Positions 7,784-15,409 of a DNA stretch of 64,000 bases are shown here, in pieces. The stretch is from Flavobacterium okayamense (GTDB lineage: Bacteria > Bacteroidota > Bacteroidia > Flavobacteriales > Flavobacteriaceae): positions 1,054,001 through 1,118,000 of the forward strand of contig NZ_AP024749.1 in the NCBI RefSeq assembly GCF_019702945.1. The letters run 5' to 3'. How positions within the stretch are numbered: position 1 is the first letter of the stretch; every line of letters begins with the position of its first letter. A program made the translations under genes and the position numbers. The notes under the pieces are model-generated. The model was given only the letters and a program-made list of their open reading frames with translations. It made no database searches and had not been told where the DNA came from.

Positions 7784-8986
7784 TTACGGCAAATTAGAAT
7801 AACCATTTTTAGATTTCCACAAGAAATACTTCTCGAGAATTACTTTGTTAATATCGTAGATGACATTTGGAATCATAATCGCGAATGTTCTTGGTTTAAA
7901 TAAACTTGAAGAAACTAAAAGTACTTCTTTTTTACCAGCATCCATCACACATAATCCTGGAATTCTTCCCCAAGCTTTTTCTTTTAGTTTTGCTTCACCT
8001 TTGGTTACTCTTATAATATTTTCGGCAACAATTTTACCTGTTTCATCACTTGGATAACCTGTTTTTGGAGAAGAAAATGGTACTTTTCCTGGTGTAAAAG
8101 GTAATGGAACATTTACTGCAATTCCCGCCGCCCATACATTTGGATAATCCACGTGTTGGTAACTGTCTTTTACAGGAACATAGCCTGTAGTTGTAGCATG
8201 TAATTCTGGTGAATTACTTACAAAATCAACCCCAATAAACGGAGGCATTAACATTGAGAATTTATAAGGTAAAACTTCTCCGTTTGATAGTTTAATAGTT
8301 TCTGATGTCACTTCGTCAACACCAACTTGTGTTTTGTAATGGATGTTAAACATTTTCATAAATGACTTTAACATTGTTTCACCCATTGGCATACCATCAA
8401 TTCCAAAATGTCCTAAATAGTCTTCAGGGGTAATCCAATATAAATCTACTTTTTTACGGATATTTTGCTCACGTAACCATTTTTCTATATTAAATAAAAA
8501 TTCATAAGCAGCACCCATACAACCCGCATTTTGAGTAGCTCCAATAACAATTGGACCAGGATTTTTCTTGAATTCTTCTAAGGCTTTTCGAGTTTTCATT
8601 GCACCATTAGGTGTACCGATATAATGTGTATATTCAGCAACGCCAGGAGCAACATCATATTTTACTTTTGGGCCGGTTGCTACTACCAAATGATCATATT
8701 TAAAATCACCTTTGTCTGTTTTAACAGTTTGATTTTTAACATCTACATTTAAAGCCTCTGCATTTACAAATTCGACTCCTTTTTTGGTTAAAATAGCATC
8801 TTTTCTAAAAGAAATGTCTTTAATATCGCGTCTTCCAAATGGAACCCAAATCAAAGAGGGAATAAACATAAAAACAGGTGATTTGTCGATTAAAACAACC
8901 TTATGTTGATCTTTACCTTTTCTTTTAATTTCCAGTGCAGCGGTCATTCCTGCAAAGCTTCCGCCTATTACTACCGTTGTTGTCAT
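7784..8986 (-). CDS. Sulfide:quinone oxidoreductase-like FAD flavoprotein
   Basis: A 400-residue two-dinucleotide-binding-domain flavoprotein. An FAD Rossmann motif, VVIGGSFAGMTAA, starts at residue 5, and VVATGP follows near 101. Only two cysteines are present: C156 in GATQNAGCMGAAYEF and C346 in GLCVMDAG. These match the conserved redox Cys pair of sulfide:quinone oxidoreductases (C156 and C347 in Aquifex SQR), where persulfide or polysulfide forms during sulfide oxidation. Lack of other partners suggests sulfide detoxification feeding the quinone pool. A type-II NADH dehydrogenase would share the fold but not the Cys pair. It stands alone between terminators. Confidence 0.82.
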   Translation of the reverse strand: MTTTVVIGGSFAGMTAALEIKRKGKDQHKVVLIDKSPVFMFIPSLIWVPFGRRDIKDISFRKDAILTKKGVEFVNAEALNVDVKNQTVKTDKGDFKYDHLVVATGPKVKYDVAPGVAEYTHYIGTPNGAMKTRKALEEFKKNPGPIVIGATQNAGCMGAAYEFLFNIEKWLREQNIRKKVDLYWITPEDYLGHFGIDGMPMGETMLKSFMKMFNIHYKTQVGVDEVTSETIKLSNGEVLPYKFSMLMPPFIGVDFVSNSPELHATTTGYVPVKDSYQHVDYPNVWAAGIAVNVPLPFTPGKVPFSSPKTGYPSDETGKIVAENIIRVTKGEAKLKEKAWGRIPGLCVMDAGKKEVLLVSSSLFKPRTFAIMIPNVIYDINKVILEKYFLWKSKNGYSNLP

Positions 8987-9060
8987 AATTCTTTAGTTTT
9001 ATCACTATAAAGTTCCGATTTTACACCAAAAATGACAGCAACTTTTGTTACATAAAAAGC

Positions 9061-9426
9061 TTAAGAATTTTGAATTTCAGCTTGAAGTTTTTTGGTTAAA
9101 CTACTAAACACCAAATCATAAGAATAGTTGATTAATTCGATTAATAGTTTTTGGGAAACATCACTATTAACGGCAAGTGTATTCCAATGAATTTTACTCA
9201 TATGCCAACCTGGTTTTACGCCATCATATTGTTCGCGAAGTTCAATTGCACGTTCTGGATTGCATTTTAAATTGAGCGAAGGATTTCCTTTTTCCCAATC
9301 TTGTAAAGAAGTTAAACAAAACATTTTTCCGCCAACTTTAAACACCAGAGTATCTTCATCAAATGGAAAATGTTCGGTTACACCTTTTTTTGACAAGCAG
9401 AATTCGTATAGTTGTTGGATATTCAT
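9061..9426 (-). CDS. MmcQ/YjbR family protein
   Basis: A 121-residue protein with the YjbR fold signature: an N-terminal KGVTEHFPFDEDTLVFKVGGKMFCL, then LNLKCNPERAIELREQY, then PGWHMSKIHWNTL. The family has a CyaY-like DNA-binding-type fold with no agreed physiological role. Length is normal. It is separated by 27 nt from the cyclase gene upstream, so co-transcription is possible. The gap is filled by an AGTGATTAG-type repeat. Confidence 0.85.
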   Translation of the reverse strand: MNIQQLYEFCLSKKGVTEHFPFDEDTLVFKVGGKMFCLTSLQDWEKGNPSLNLKCNPERAIELREQYDGVKPGWHMSKIHWNTLAVNSDVSQKLLIELINYSYDLVFSSLTKKLQAEIQNS

Positions 9427-9436
9427 TTTTTTAGAG

Positions 9437-9464
9437 TGATTAGTGAAAAGTAATTAGTGATTAG
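9437..9464. repeat. Degenerate AGTGATTAG tandem repeat
   Basis: Three imperfect units (GTGATTAGTG, AAGTAATTAG, TGATTAG) span the short gap and overlap the last codons of the cyclase gene. Similar low-complexity units mark several gene ends in this window. Confidence 0.5.
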
Positions 9465-10230
9465 CAATAATTTTATATAAAATTGGCTTTGAAGGCGAAG
9501 CATCATTCTCAAACGAAGCGATTTGTAAATTCAGTAAATAACTTCCGTCTTTGATACTATTATCAACGAAAATCATTTCAGTAATCGTACAATTAAAACG
9601 AGCATCCTCATTCACTTGGTTTACGTCTTTTACATTCCAAAATGCTTTATGAGCTAATAATTTTCCTTCGTCATGCTCTTTGTCTACACTTGGTAAATCA
9701 ATCAATAGGTGCTTAATACCAATTTCTCTTAAGTATGTTGCTGCTTTATCTGATAAATACGGCGGATTTGAATGGGAATAATTTTTATGTTTTTTACTTT
9801 CAATATTCGGAAGTGTTCTAATCACAATTGCTTCAGGATTCGTTCCATTAAGCCCTTTTTCAACTTGTTCTTTTGTAATGATAAAATCATCACCAACTTC
9901 AACTGGTTCAATTGAAATTAAATTAGCTAAAAAGAAAAACGTTTTCAAATGTTGGTTAACACTGTAAAAATCTTTGGTAATATGTCCTAAACATTCGGTG
10001 TGTGTTCCGTGTGCATGCGGATTGAAGAAAATATTATTGAAATTAGTCCATGATTTTCCTTCAGAAACTTTTCCAATCCAATCGCCCATAGTTACGGGTT
10101 CAATTTTGGGTTCATCTTGATACCACGCAATAGGATTTTGATTATCGTTAGTTAAGGGTAAAGAAATATCTAAAGGTTGAGAAAAATCAACGGTTAAAGT
10201 TTTATCGTTATGTTTAATAGTAGCTATCAT
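9454..10230 (-). CDS. Cyclase family protein (kynurenine formamidase-like metal hydrolase)
   Basis: A 258-residue protein of the cyclase/KynB superfamily. The metal-binding signature appears as FFNPHAHGTHTECLGHI near residue 70. The canonical motif is HxGTHxDxPxH, and here the Asp is Glu, a conservative change seen in some branches. LPNIESKKHKNYSHSNPPYLSDKAATYLREIGIKHLLIDLPSVDKEHDEG matches the second half of the fold. Substrate cannot be read from sequence; no kynurenine pathway gene is nearby. It starts 3 nt after the DUF3667 gene stop, so both share a transcript. Confidence 0.83.
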   Translation of the reverse strand: MIATIKHNDKTLTVDFSQPLDISLPLTNDNQNPIAWYQDEPKIEPVTMGDWIGKVSEGKSWTNFNNIFFNPHAHGTHTECLGHITKDFYSVNQHLKTFFFLANLISIEPVEVGDDFIITKEQVEKGLNGTNPEAIVIRTLPNIESKKHKNYSHSNPPYLSDKAATYLREIGIKHLLIDLPSVDKEHDEGKLLAHKAFWNVKDVNQVNEDARFNCTITEMIFVDNSIKDGSYLLNLQIASFENDASPSKPILYKIIANH

Positions 10231-10233
10231 AAA

Positions 10234-11028
10234 TTATTTATGCATTAAATAAAGTGTAAACTGGCTTATTTGTTCTCTATACAAAAAGATTAAAGCAAAA
10301 AAGACTATAACTATAGTAAATGTTTTTAATAAAGTTATTTTCCAATTGTCATTATAAAACCTTTTTAAGGCAAATGTTAAGTATAAAAAATTAAAGCTAA
10401 AAATAGTTAATTGTGTTACTCGTGGCGAAAACCATTCTCTTGGAAGAATGACTAATGTTACACAAAATAACATAAAAAATGACAAATAATGTATCGCAAA
10501 TATGGCATGAATTCCAAATTGTAGTTTCTTTTTGAAATTAACTAACCATATAATAAAACTTAAAAAAGGAATGAGAATAAAAATATACAATTTCGAATTC
10601 GTTAAAGACTCAGAATCATAGATTTGTTTCAAAAATTCAACAGATTCTTGTTTAGTGTTGGCAATTGCTTCTAAAGCTTTTAGATTACTTTCAATTGAGA
10701 AAAAATAACCCGACGGAATTCTGAAAATGTCTGCTCCAGATAAAATGAAAAAGAATAAAACGTTTACAACGATAAACAATTGAAAAGGTTTCATAAATGG
10801 TTTACGAACTCCATTTACATAGTTTTCAGTTAGTTGACCGGGTTTAAATAATAAAAACCAAAAGCTTTTAATAAACTTAGAATCAAAATTGGTAAACCCA
10901 TCAACAAATTGCTGTAGAATAGTTTTAATAGAAAAATCGGATTTTTCCACTACTTTTTCACCACAATTATAGCAGAATTTCCCTATTAAAGGTTCGTTAC
11001 AATTGATGCAATTTTTAGCTTCTTCCAC
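10234..11028 (-). CDS. DUF3667 domain-containing membrane protein with zinc ribbon
   Basis: A 264-residue protein. The N-terminal zinc ribbon has two CxxC-type knuckles (CINC at 7-10, CYNCGEK at 19-25). It is followed by the DUF3667 helix (TILQQFVDGFTNFDSKFIKSFWFLLFKPGQLTENYVNGVRKPF) and then about five membrane helices. The family is common in Bacteroidota and functionally uncharacterised. It is downstream of hemW with a 15-nt gap and upstream of the cyclase with 3 nt, consistent with one transcription unit. Confidence 0.88.
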   Translation of the reverse strand: MEEAKNCINCNEPLIGKFCYNCGEKVVEKSDFSIKTILQQFVDGFTNFDSKFIKSFWFLLFKPGQLTENYVNGVRKPFMKPFQLFIVVNVLFFFILSGADIFRIPSGYFFSIESNLKALEAIANTKQESVEFLKQIYDSESLTNSKLYIFILIPFLSFIIWLVNFKKKLQFGIHAIFAIHYLSFFMLFCVTLVILPREWFSPRVTQLTIFSFNFLYLTFALKRFYNDNWKITLLKTFTIVIVFFALIFLYREQISQFTLYLMHK

Positions 11029-11043
11029 AAAATGAAATTTGGT

Positions 11044-12207
11044 TTACTCCAAATTTAACAAAAATAAGTCGGATGCAATTCCGTCGGATAAAAATTTACC
11101 TTTTTGCGTTGCTTTTAAAATTCCATTTTCAACAAAAAGTAATTCGTCTTCAATAAATTTCTGACTTTGTAGGTTGAGGTATTCTAAATATTTTGGTCCA
11201 AATTCTTTTTCTATTCGTTCCAATGAAACACCCCATATGGTTCGCAAACCGGTCATGATATATTCGTTATATTGGTCTACTGTTGTTAATGTTTCCTTTT
11301 CGGATGGCAATTGATTTTCTTGAATCGATTTGATGTAAAGTGTATTGTTAGCAACATTCCAACTTCTATTTGTTCCATCATAACTATGTGCTGAAGGTCC
11401 AATGCCGATGTATTTTTTGCCTAACCAATACGCAGAATTGTTTTTGGAAAAATAATCAGGCTTCCCAAAATTGGATAATTCATAATGCACAAACCCTTCT
11501 TCTTGTAATCGGTTTACGAGAATATGAAAATGTTCTTGCGCCACTTCATCATCGGGTTGATTTACCAGACCTTTTTTGATGAATTTATCCAAAGCGGTTT
11601 TGGGTTCAACCGTTAAGGCGTAACTCGAAATATGCGGAATGCAAAATGACAAAGCGGTTTCAATATTTTGTAACCAACGTTCGTTGCTCATATTGGGAAT
11701 TCCGTAAATTAAATCGATAGTAATATTGTCAAAATACTGCGTCGCGGTTTCCAAACATTTTTTAGCTTCTTCGGCATTATGTGCACGATTCATGAGTTTT
11801 AAATCGTCTTCAAAAAAAGATTGAATTCCAATACTTAATCTGTTGATTTGGGTATTTGATAATTTAATAATTTGTTCATCCGACAAATCATCTGGATTGG
11901 CTTCTAAAGTTATTTCAGGATTTTCAACGACATCAAAATTTTTATATACAGTATCAATCAACAACTGAATTTCCTCAACAGAAAGTATACTTGGTGTTCC
12001 TCCTCCAAAATAAATGGTTTCTATTTTACTTTTTGTCACACTAAGCTTGTCGAAGTGATTTTCGAGAAGTTCACCTTTCCGCATTTCAATTTCTTTGGCT
12101 AATGCCAAAACCATTTCTTCTTTTTTCTTCAATGAAGTAGAAAAATGGAAATCGCAATAGTGACAAGCCTGTTTGCAAAAAGGAATATGGATGTAGATAC
12201 CGCTCAT
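11044..12207 (-). CDS. hemW: Radical SAM heme chaperone HemW
   Basis: A 387-residue radical SAM protein with the cluster motif CxxxCxxC at PFCKQACHYCDF (residues 10-18), IYFGGGTPS (about 66), EANPDD, NRLSIGIQSF and IDLIYGIP, plus the C-terminal HemW domain. HemW inserts heme into respiratory enzymes; older annotations call it an oxygen-independent coproporphyrinogen oxidase. The HemN-specific N-terminal residues are absent. A 24-nt TGTCA-type repeat is inserted in-frame just before IETIYFGGGTP (coding about LSVTK), lengthening a surface loop. The ATG at 12205-12207 is followed upstream by the left inverted repeat of the four-helix cassette. Confidence 0.93.
   Translation of the reverse strand: MSGIYIHIPFCKQACHYCDFHFSTSLKKKEEMVLALAKEIEMRKGELLENHFDKLSVTKSKIETIYFGGGTPSILSVEEIQLLIDTVYKNFDVVENPEITLEANPDDLSDEQIIKLSNTQINRLSIGIQSFFEDDLKLMNRAHNAEEAKKCLETATQYFDNITIDLIYGIPNMSNERWLQNIETALSFCIPHISSYALTVEPKTALDKFIKKGLVNQPDDEVAQEHFHILVNRLQEEGFVHYELSNFGKPDYFSKNNSAYWLGKKYIGIGPSAHSYDGTNRSWNVANNTLYIKSIQENQLPSEKETLTTVDQYNEYIMTGLRTIWGVSLERIEKEFGPKYLEYLNLQSQKFIEDELLFVENGILKATQKGKFLSDGIASDLFLLNLE
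12034..12057 (+). repeat. TGTCA-type palindromic repeat, copy B, inside hemW
   Basis: Plus-strand sequence TGTCACACTAAGCTTGTCG followed by AAGTG, with CACT / AGTG outer arms. It lies within the hemW reading frame and keeps it open. Confidence 0.6.
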
Positions 12208-12217
12208 TTTTCTAGAG

Positions 12218-12246
12218 GTCAGTGTTCAGGTTTTAGTATTCAGTGG
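12218..12246 (+). repeat. Left inverted repeat of the four-helix-bundle cassette
   Basis: Contains CAGTGTTCAG and TTTTAGTATTCAGTG. It matches the reverse complement of 12653-12682 with about two internal mismatches over 26 nt. Together the two arms bracket one gene. Confidence 0.7.
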
Positions 12247-12258
12247 ATTTATAAATAA

Positions 12259-12630
12259 TTATTCTTTTTTTACTCCAAATTTTTCTGGGTTTAAAATCAT
12301 ATAATTTATTAATTTCCCAACTTCAATACTTAGATTAATAAATTCTGAATATTTATCTTCAGTTAAATATCCACAAGCCAAAGCATATTCTAACCATCCT
12401 TGTGTTTCAGAATTTTCAGAATCAGCGTCAGTTAGTTTACTATGAAAATGTTTAGGATATTCTCTTTTTCTATATGCTTCAGAAATTGTTATTGTTACAC
12501 TTCTTGAACTTCTTCTTATTTGATCAGTTAATGAATACATTTCCTCTTTTGGAAAACCTTTAGTTGTCTCAAAAATATTCATCGCTAAATCAAATCCTTT
12601 TTTATAAGCTAATAAATCTTGAAATCTCAT
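12259..12630 (-). CDS. Four-helix-bundle protein (23S rRNA intervening-sequence protein family)
   Basis: A 123-residue all-helical protein starting MRFQDLLAYKKGFDLAMNIF. The ATG at 12628-12630 fits family starts better than the upstream TTG, which would add a non-homologous hydrophobic extension. The segments YSLTDQIRRSSRSVTITISEAYRKREYPKHF and ADSENSETQGWLEYALACGYL identify the S23/IVP four-helix-bundle family (PF05635-like, also related to Avd of diversity-generating retroelements). Function is unknown. It sits between hemW and ruvC and is bracketed by inverted repeats, suggesting it moves as a small cassette. No reverse transcriptase or rRNA gene is nearby, so the Avd and rRNA-IVS roles do not apply here. 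Confidence 0.87.
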   Translation of the reverse strand: MRFQDLLAYKKGFDLAMNIFETTKGFPKEEMYSLTDQIRRSSRSVTITISEAYRKREYPKHFHSKLTDADSENSETQGWLEYALACGYLTEDKYSEFINLSIEVGKLINYMILNPEKFGVKKE

Positions 12631-12652
12631 ATAAATTTTAATACAAATTATA

Positions 12653-12682
12653 CTGAACACTAAAAGCTGAACACTGAACACT
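12653..12682 (-). repeat. Right inverted repeat of the four-helix-bundle cassette
   Basis: Minus-strand CAGTGTTCAGCTTTTAGTG plus TTCAGT mirrors the arm at 12218-12246. The arm runs up to and overlaps the stop codon of ruvC (12681-12683). Confidence 0.7.
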
Positions 12683-13235
12683 ATTTTTTAACACGATTTT
12701 CATTTTGTTTCACAAATGCATCCCAACCCGAATAACTTTTTCCAATTTCCACTCTACCAGAATTAAAGAAATGACAAACGGCTGCAGCCAACCCATCGGT
12801 GGAGTCAAGATTTTTGGGTAGCGTTTTTAAACCTAATAATTGTTGAAGCATTTTAGCAACTTGTTCTTTACTTGCATTTCCGTTACCTGTAATTGCCATT
12901 TTTATTTTCTTAGGTTCGTATTCCGTAATAGGAATTTGACGCGATAAACCTGCCGCCATGGCAACGCCTTGTGCGCGACCTAATTTTAACATCGATTGGA
13001 CATTTTTACCAAAGAAAGGCGCTTCAATCGCAATTTCATCGGGATGATGCGTTTCGATTAACTCAATCGTTCTTTCAAATATCACTTTCAATTTGGTGTA
13101 ATGATCATCATATTTATTCAGAATTAATTCATTCAACTGAAGAAACTCCATTTTTTTATTAACGACTTTTATCAATCCGAAACCCATAATCGTGGTTCCC
13201 GGGTCAATTCCTAATATGATGCGTTCGTTTGCCAA
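12681..13235 (-). CDS. ruvC: Crossover junction endodeoxyribonuclease RuvC
   Basis: A 184-residue Holliday-junction resolvase, with acidic active-site motifs GIDPGTT (N-terminus), IAIEAPFFGKN (about 70) and STDGLAAAVCHF (about 145). No ATG exists in frame near the start. A TTG at 13233-13235 gives (M)ANERIILGIDPG, which matches the expected RuvC N-terminus, whereas the more distal TTG at 13263 adds ten residues of no family similarity. RuvC resolves junctions processed by RuvAB; ruvB is 40 kb away in this window. Its 3' end coincides with the cassette repeat, so the insertion landed exactly at the gene end. Confidence 0.94.
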   Translation of the reverse strand: MANERIILGIDPGTTIMGFGLIKVVNKKMEFLQLNELILNKYDDHYTKLKVIFERTIELIETHHPDEIAIEAPFFGKNVQSMLKLGRAQGVAMAAGLSRQIPITEYEPKKIKMAITGNGNASKEQVAKMLQQLLGLKTLPKNLDSTDGLAAAVCHFFNSGRVEIGKSYSGWDAFVKQNENRVKK

Positions 13236-13255
13236 ATTTTCTTTTCTTTGTAGTA

Positions 13256-14212
13256 ATGATTGCAATTCCTCACAAAGCTAAACAATTCTTATTAGTTCTC
13301 GTCAAAGTTTTGATTGTAGGATTGGCATTTTTCTATATCTACCAGCATTTACAAGCCGATAAAGCGATTTCTATTGAAAGTATTATTCAGTATTTATCAA
13401 TCAAAGAAGTTCTAATTTTACTATTGTTTACAATAGCGAATTGGTTTTTTGAAGTTTTGAAGTGGCGGAATTTAGTTGGCAGTTTCAAAAAGATTAGTTT
13501 TTTTGAAGCAACTCAACAAACATTTGGTTCTCTTACTGCTTCTATTTTTACACCGAATAGAATAGGAGAGTACGGAGCCAAAATGCTGTATTTTAAACCG
13601 GAAAATTCGAAACGAATTGTATTGTTAAACTTTATACACAATGGCAGTCAAATGTTGGTAACAACATTGTTTGGCGTTTTTGGATTCTTATTACTGACTT
13701 TTTCTAAAACGGAAACAATGTTTTGGATTGGAATCAAGCTTAATTTTATTTCAATTATTCTATTTTTAATTATTCTTACGATTGCTATTTTGATTCTAAT
13801 TTTTTTCAGAGAAATTGAAATTTATGGTTTTTCCATACAAAAGATAATAGATAAAATCAGAAAGTTAGATAGGACTATTCTTTTGAAAACATTTAGTTTT
13901 TCGATGTTTCGTTATTTGATTTTTTCAACCCAGTTTTTAGTCTTGTTGTTGTTTTTTGAAGTTGATATTGAAATTTCAATTGCATTAGCAACCATTTTTA
14001 CAATGTATCTTTTAGCTTCCATTTTGCCAAGTATTCATTTGATGGACGTTGCTATAAAAGGAAGTGTTGCTTTATTTTTATTTTCGAAATTAGGTGTTGA
14101 AGATTGGAAAATTTTAACCATTACTTCGTTAATGTGGCTTTTTAATTTGGTTTTACCAGTTATTTTAGGAAGTTATTTTGTAATAAGATTCAAACCAAAA
14201 ACTGCCGAATGA
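13256..14212 (+). CDS. Flippase-like / lysylphosphatidylglycerol synthase-type membrane protein
   Basis: A 318-residue polytopic protein with about eight helices and the family signature NWFFEVLKWRNLVGSFKKISFFEATQQTFGSLTASIFTPNRIGEYGAK (about residues 61-108). The family (UPF0104/LPG-synthase transmembrane domain) includes lipid-linked flippases. The soluble aminoacyl-transferase domain of MprF is absent. I start it at ATG 13256 (MIAIPHKAKQF). The upstream TTG at 13229 would overlap ruvC's start region. It overlaps the downstream glycosyltransferase by 4 nt, so both probably act on one envelope glycolipid or polysaccharide. Confidence 0.8.
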   Translation: MIAIPHKAKQFLLVLVKVLIVGLAFFYIYQHLQADKAISIESIIQYLSIKEVLILLLFTIANWFFEVLKWRNLVGSFKKISFFEATQQTFGSLTASIFTPNRIGEYGAKMLYFKPENSKRIVLLNFIHNGSQMLVTTLFGVFGFLLLTFSKTETMFWIGIKLNFISIILFLIILTIAILILIFFREIEIYGFSIQKIIDKIRKLDRTILLKTFSFSMFRYLIFSTQFLVLLLFFEVDIEISIALATIFTMYLLASILPSIHLMDVAIKGSVALFLFSKLGVEDWKILTITSLMWLFNLVLPVILGSYFVIRFKPKTAE

Positions 14213-15315
14213 TTATAGCCTTTGTCATATTAGGAATGTATGTTGTTTTGATTGCTTCGCTGTATTACGGATTTCAAAAAATGAAACCGTTATCTGATTT
14301 TTCTATTGAACCTAAAACTAGTTTTTCAATTGTGGTTCCGTTTCGAAATGAAGCAGAAAACTTACCAAAACTGTTACATTCGATTTCTTTGTTAAATTAT
14401 CCGAATGATTTGTTTGAAGTTATTTTAGTGGATGATGAATCGGATGATAAATTTAGACTTCTCGACTCCGCTCGAAGTGACATAAATGTTAAGGTTATTA
14501 AGAGTATAAGAAAATCAAATTCGCCTAAAAAGGATGCTATTGAAACGGCTATTCAAGTAGCGAAAAACAATTGGATTATTACAACGGATGCTGATTGTTT
14601 GGTTCAGAAGAATTGGTTAAAAGCAATTGACTCTTATATTCAAAATGAAAACAAACGAATGGCTGCAGCTGGTGTTTGTTATTTGCCAAAATCAGGTTTT
14701 TTACATGCGTTTCAAAATTTAGATTTTTTAAGTTTACAAGGAGCAACTATTGGAAGTTTTGGTTTGAACCAACCTTTTATGTGCAATGGCGCAAATTTTG
14801 CTTACGAAAAGGAGTTCTTTTTAGAGTTAAATGGTTTTGAAGGGAATTCAAACATGGCAAGTGGCGATGATGTTTTCTTGTTGCAAAAAGCGGTTTTAAA
14901 GAATAAAACTGCTGTTGGATTTTGTATGCATAATCAAAGTGTTGTGGCTACACAAAGTGAAAATTCTTGGGACGCTTTATTTCAACAACGTGTGAGGTGG
15001 GCTGCTAAAAGTACAGGTTATTCTTCTTGGTTTGGAAAGTTAACGGCATTACTCGTTTTTGGTACAAACGTAACTTGGATTGCGGTTTTTGTTTTGTGGT
15101 TATCAGGAAACTTAAATCAGAACTGGTTTGCACTATTTATTGCCTTAAAGTTTATTATTGATTTAGTATTACTGCAAAAAACAGCTTCTTTTTTTAGAAC
15201 GAAATTACAATGGTTGTTTTTAGCTTCGTTATTATATCCTTTTTTTAGTAGTGTAGTGGCGATTTATAGTTTGTTCAGTAATTTCACTTGGAAGGGAAGG
15301 GAGTTTAGGAAATAG
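14209..15315 (+). CDS. Family-2 glycosyltransferase, membrane-bound
   Basis: A 368-residue GT2 protein. An N-terminal membrane helix is followed by the GT-A core: FSIVVPFRNEAENL (about 38), EVILVDDESDD (about 78), NNWIITTDADCLV (about 122, the DxD), FMCNGANFAY and ASGDDVFLLQK, and QQRVRWAAKS (the QxxRW motif typical of processive enzymes). Two or three membrane helices follow at the C-terminus (about 278-360). Acceptor unknown. A 26-nt TGTCA-type repeat is inserted in-frame right after VDDESDDKFR, coding LLDSARSD. The start overlaps the flippase-like gene (ATGA-type coupling). Confidence 0.9.
   Translation: MIIAFVILGMYVVLIASLYYGFQKMKPLSDFSIEPKTSFSIVVPFRNEAENLPKLLHSISLLNYPNDLFEVILVDDESDDKFRLLDSARSDINVKVIKSIRKSNSPKKDAIETAIQVAKNNWIITTDADCLVQKNWLKAIDSYIQNENKRMAAAGVCYLPKSGFLHAFQNLDFLSLQGATIGSFGLNQPFMCNGANFAYEKEFFLELNGFEGNSNMASGDDVFLLQKAVLKNKTAVGFCMHNQSVVATQSENSWDALFQQRVRWAAKSTGYSSWFGKLTALLVFGTNVTWIAVFVLWLSGNLNQNWFALFIALKFIIDLVLLQKTASFFRTKLQWLFLASLLYPFFSSVVAIYSLFSNFTWKGREFRK
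14457..14482 (-). repeat. TGTCA-type palindromic repeat, copy C, inside the glycosyltransferase gene
   Basis: Minus-strand TGTCACTTCGAGCGGAGTCG then AGAAGT. The imperfect arms ACTTC / GAAGT enclose a GC-rich core unlike the surrounding AT-rich coding sequence. The reading frame is preserved. Confidence 0.6.
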
Positions 15316-15402
15316 CCCTGATGGAAGCGACATCCTTTTTGTCATTGCGAGGAGGAACGACGTGGCAATCTAAAAAGATATAGCGTACAGCAGGATTGGC
15401 TT
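15314..15402. repeat. Nested intergenic repeat element (copy D of the TGTCA type inside a larger imperfect inverted repeat)
   Basis: The outer part runs from AGCCCTGATGGAAGCG and CATCCTTTTT on the left to AAAAAGATATAGCG and AGCAGGATTGGCT on the right, an imperfect inverted repeat. Inside it, 15340-15370 begins TGTCATTGCGAGG and ends GGCAATCT. It lies between converging genes and may also terminate both. GC content is well above that of the flanks. Confidence 0.6.
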
Positions 15403-15409
15403 CAAAAAA

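Noticed and set aside
10234..11028. Zinc-ribbon protein as a transcription factor
   Set aside because: The CxxC knuckles are followed by the DUF3667 membrane domain, so DNA binding is unlikely.
12259..12630. Four-helix gene as part of a diversity-generating retroelement or an rRNA intervening sequence
   Set aside because: No reverse transcriptase, template/variable repeats or 23S rRNA gene lies in the window.
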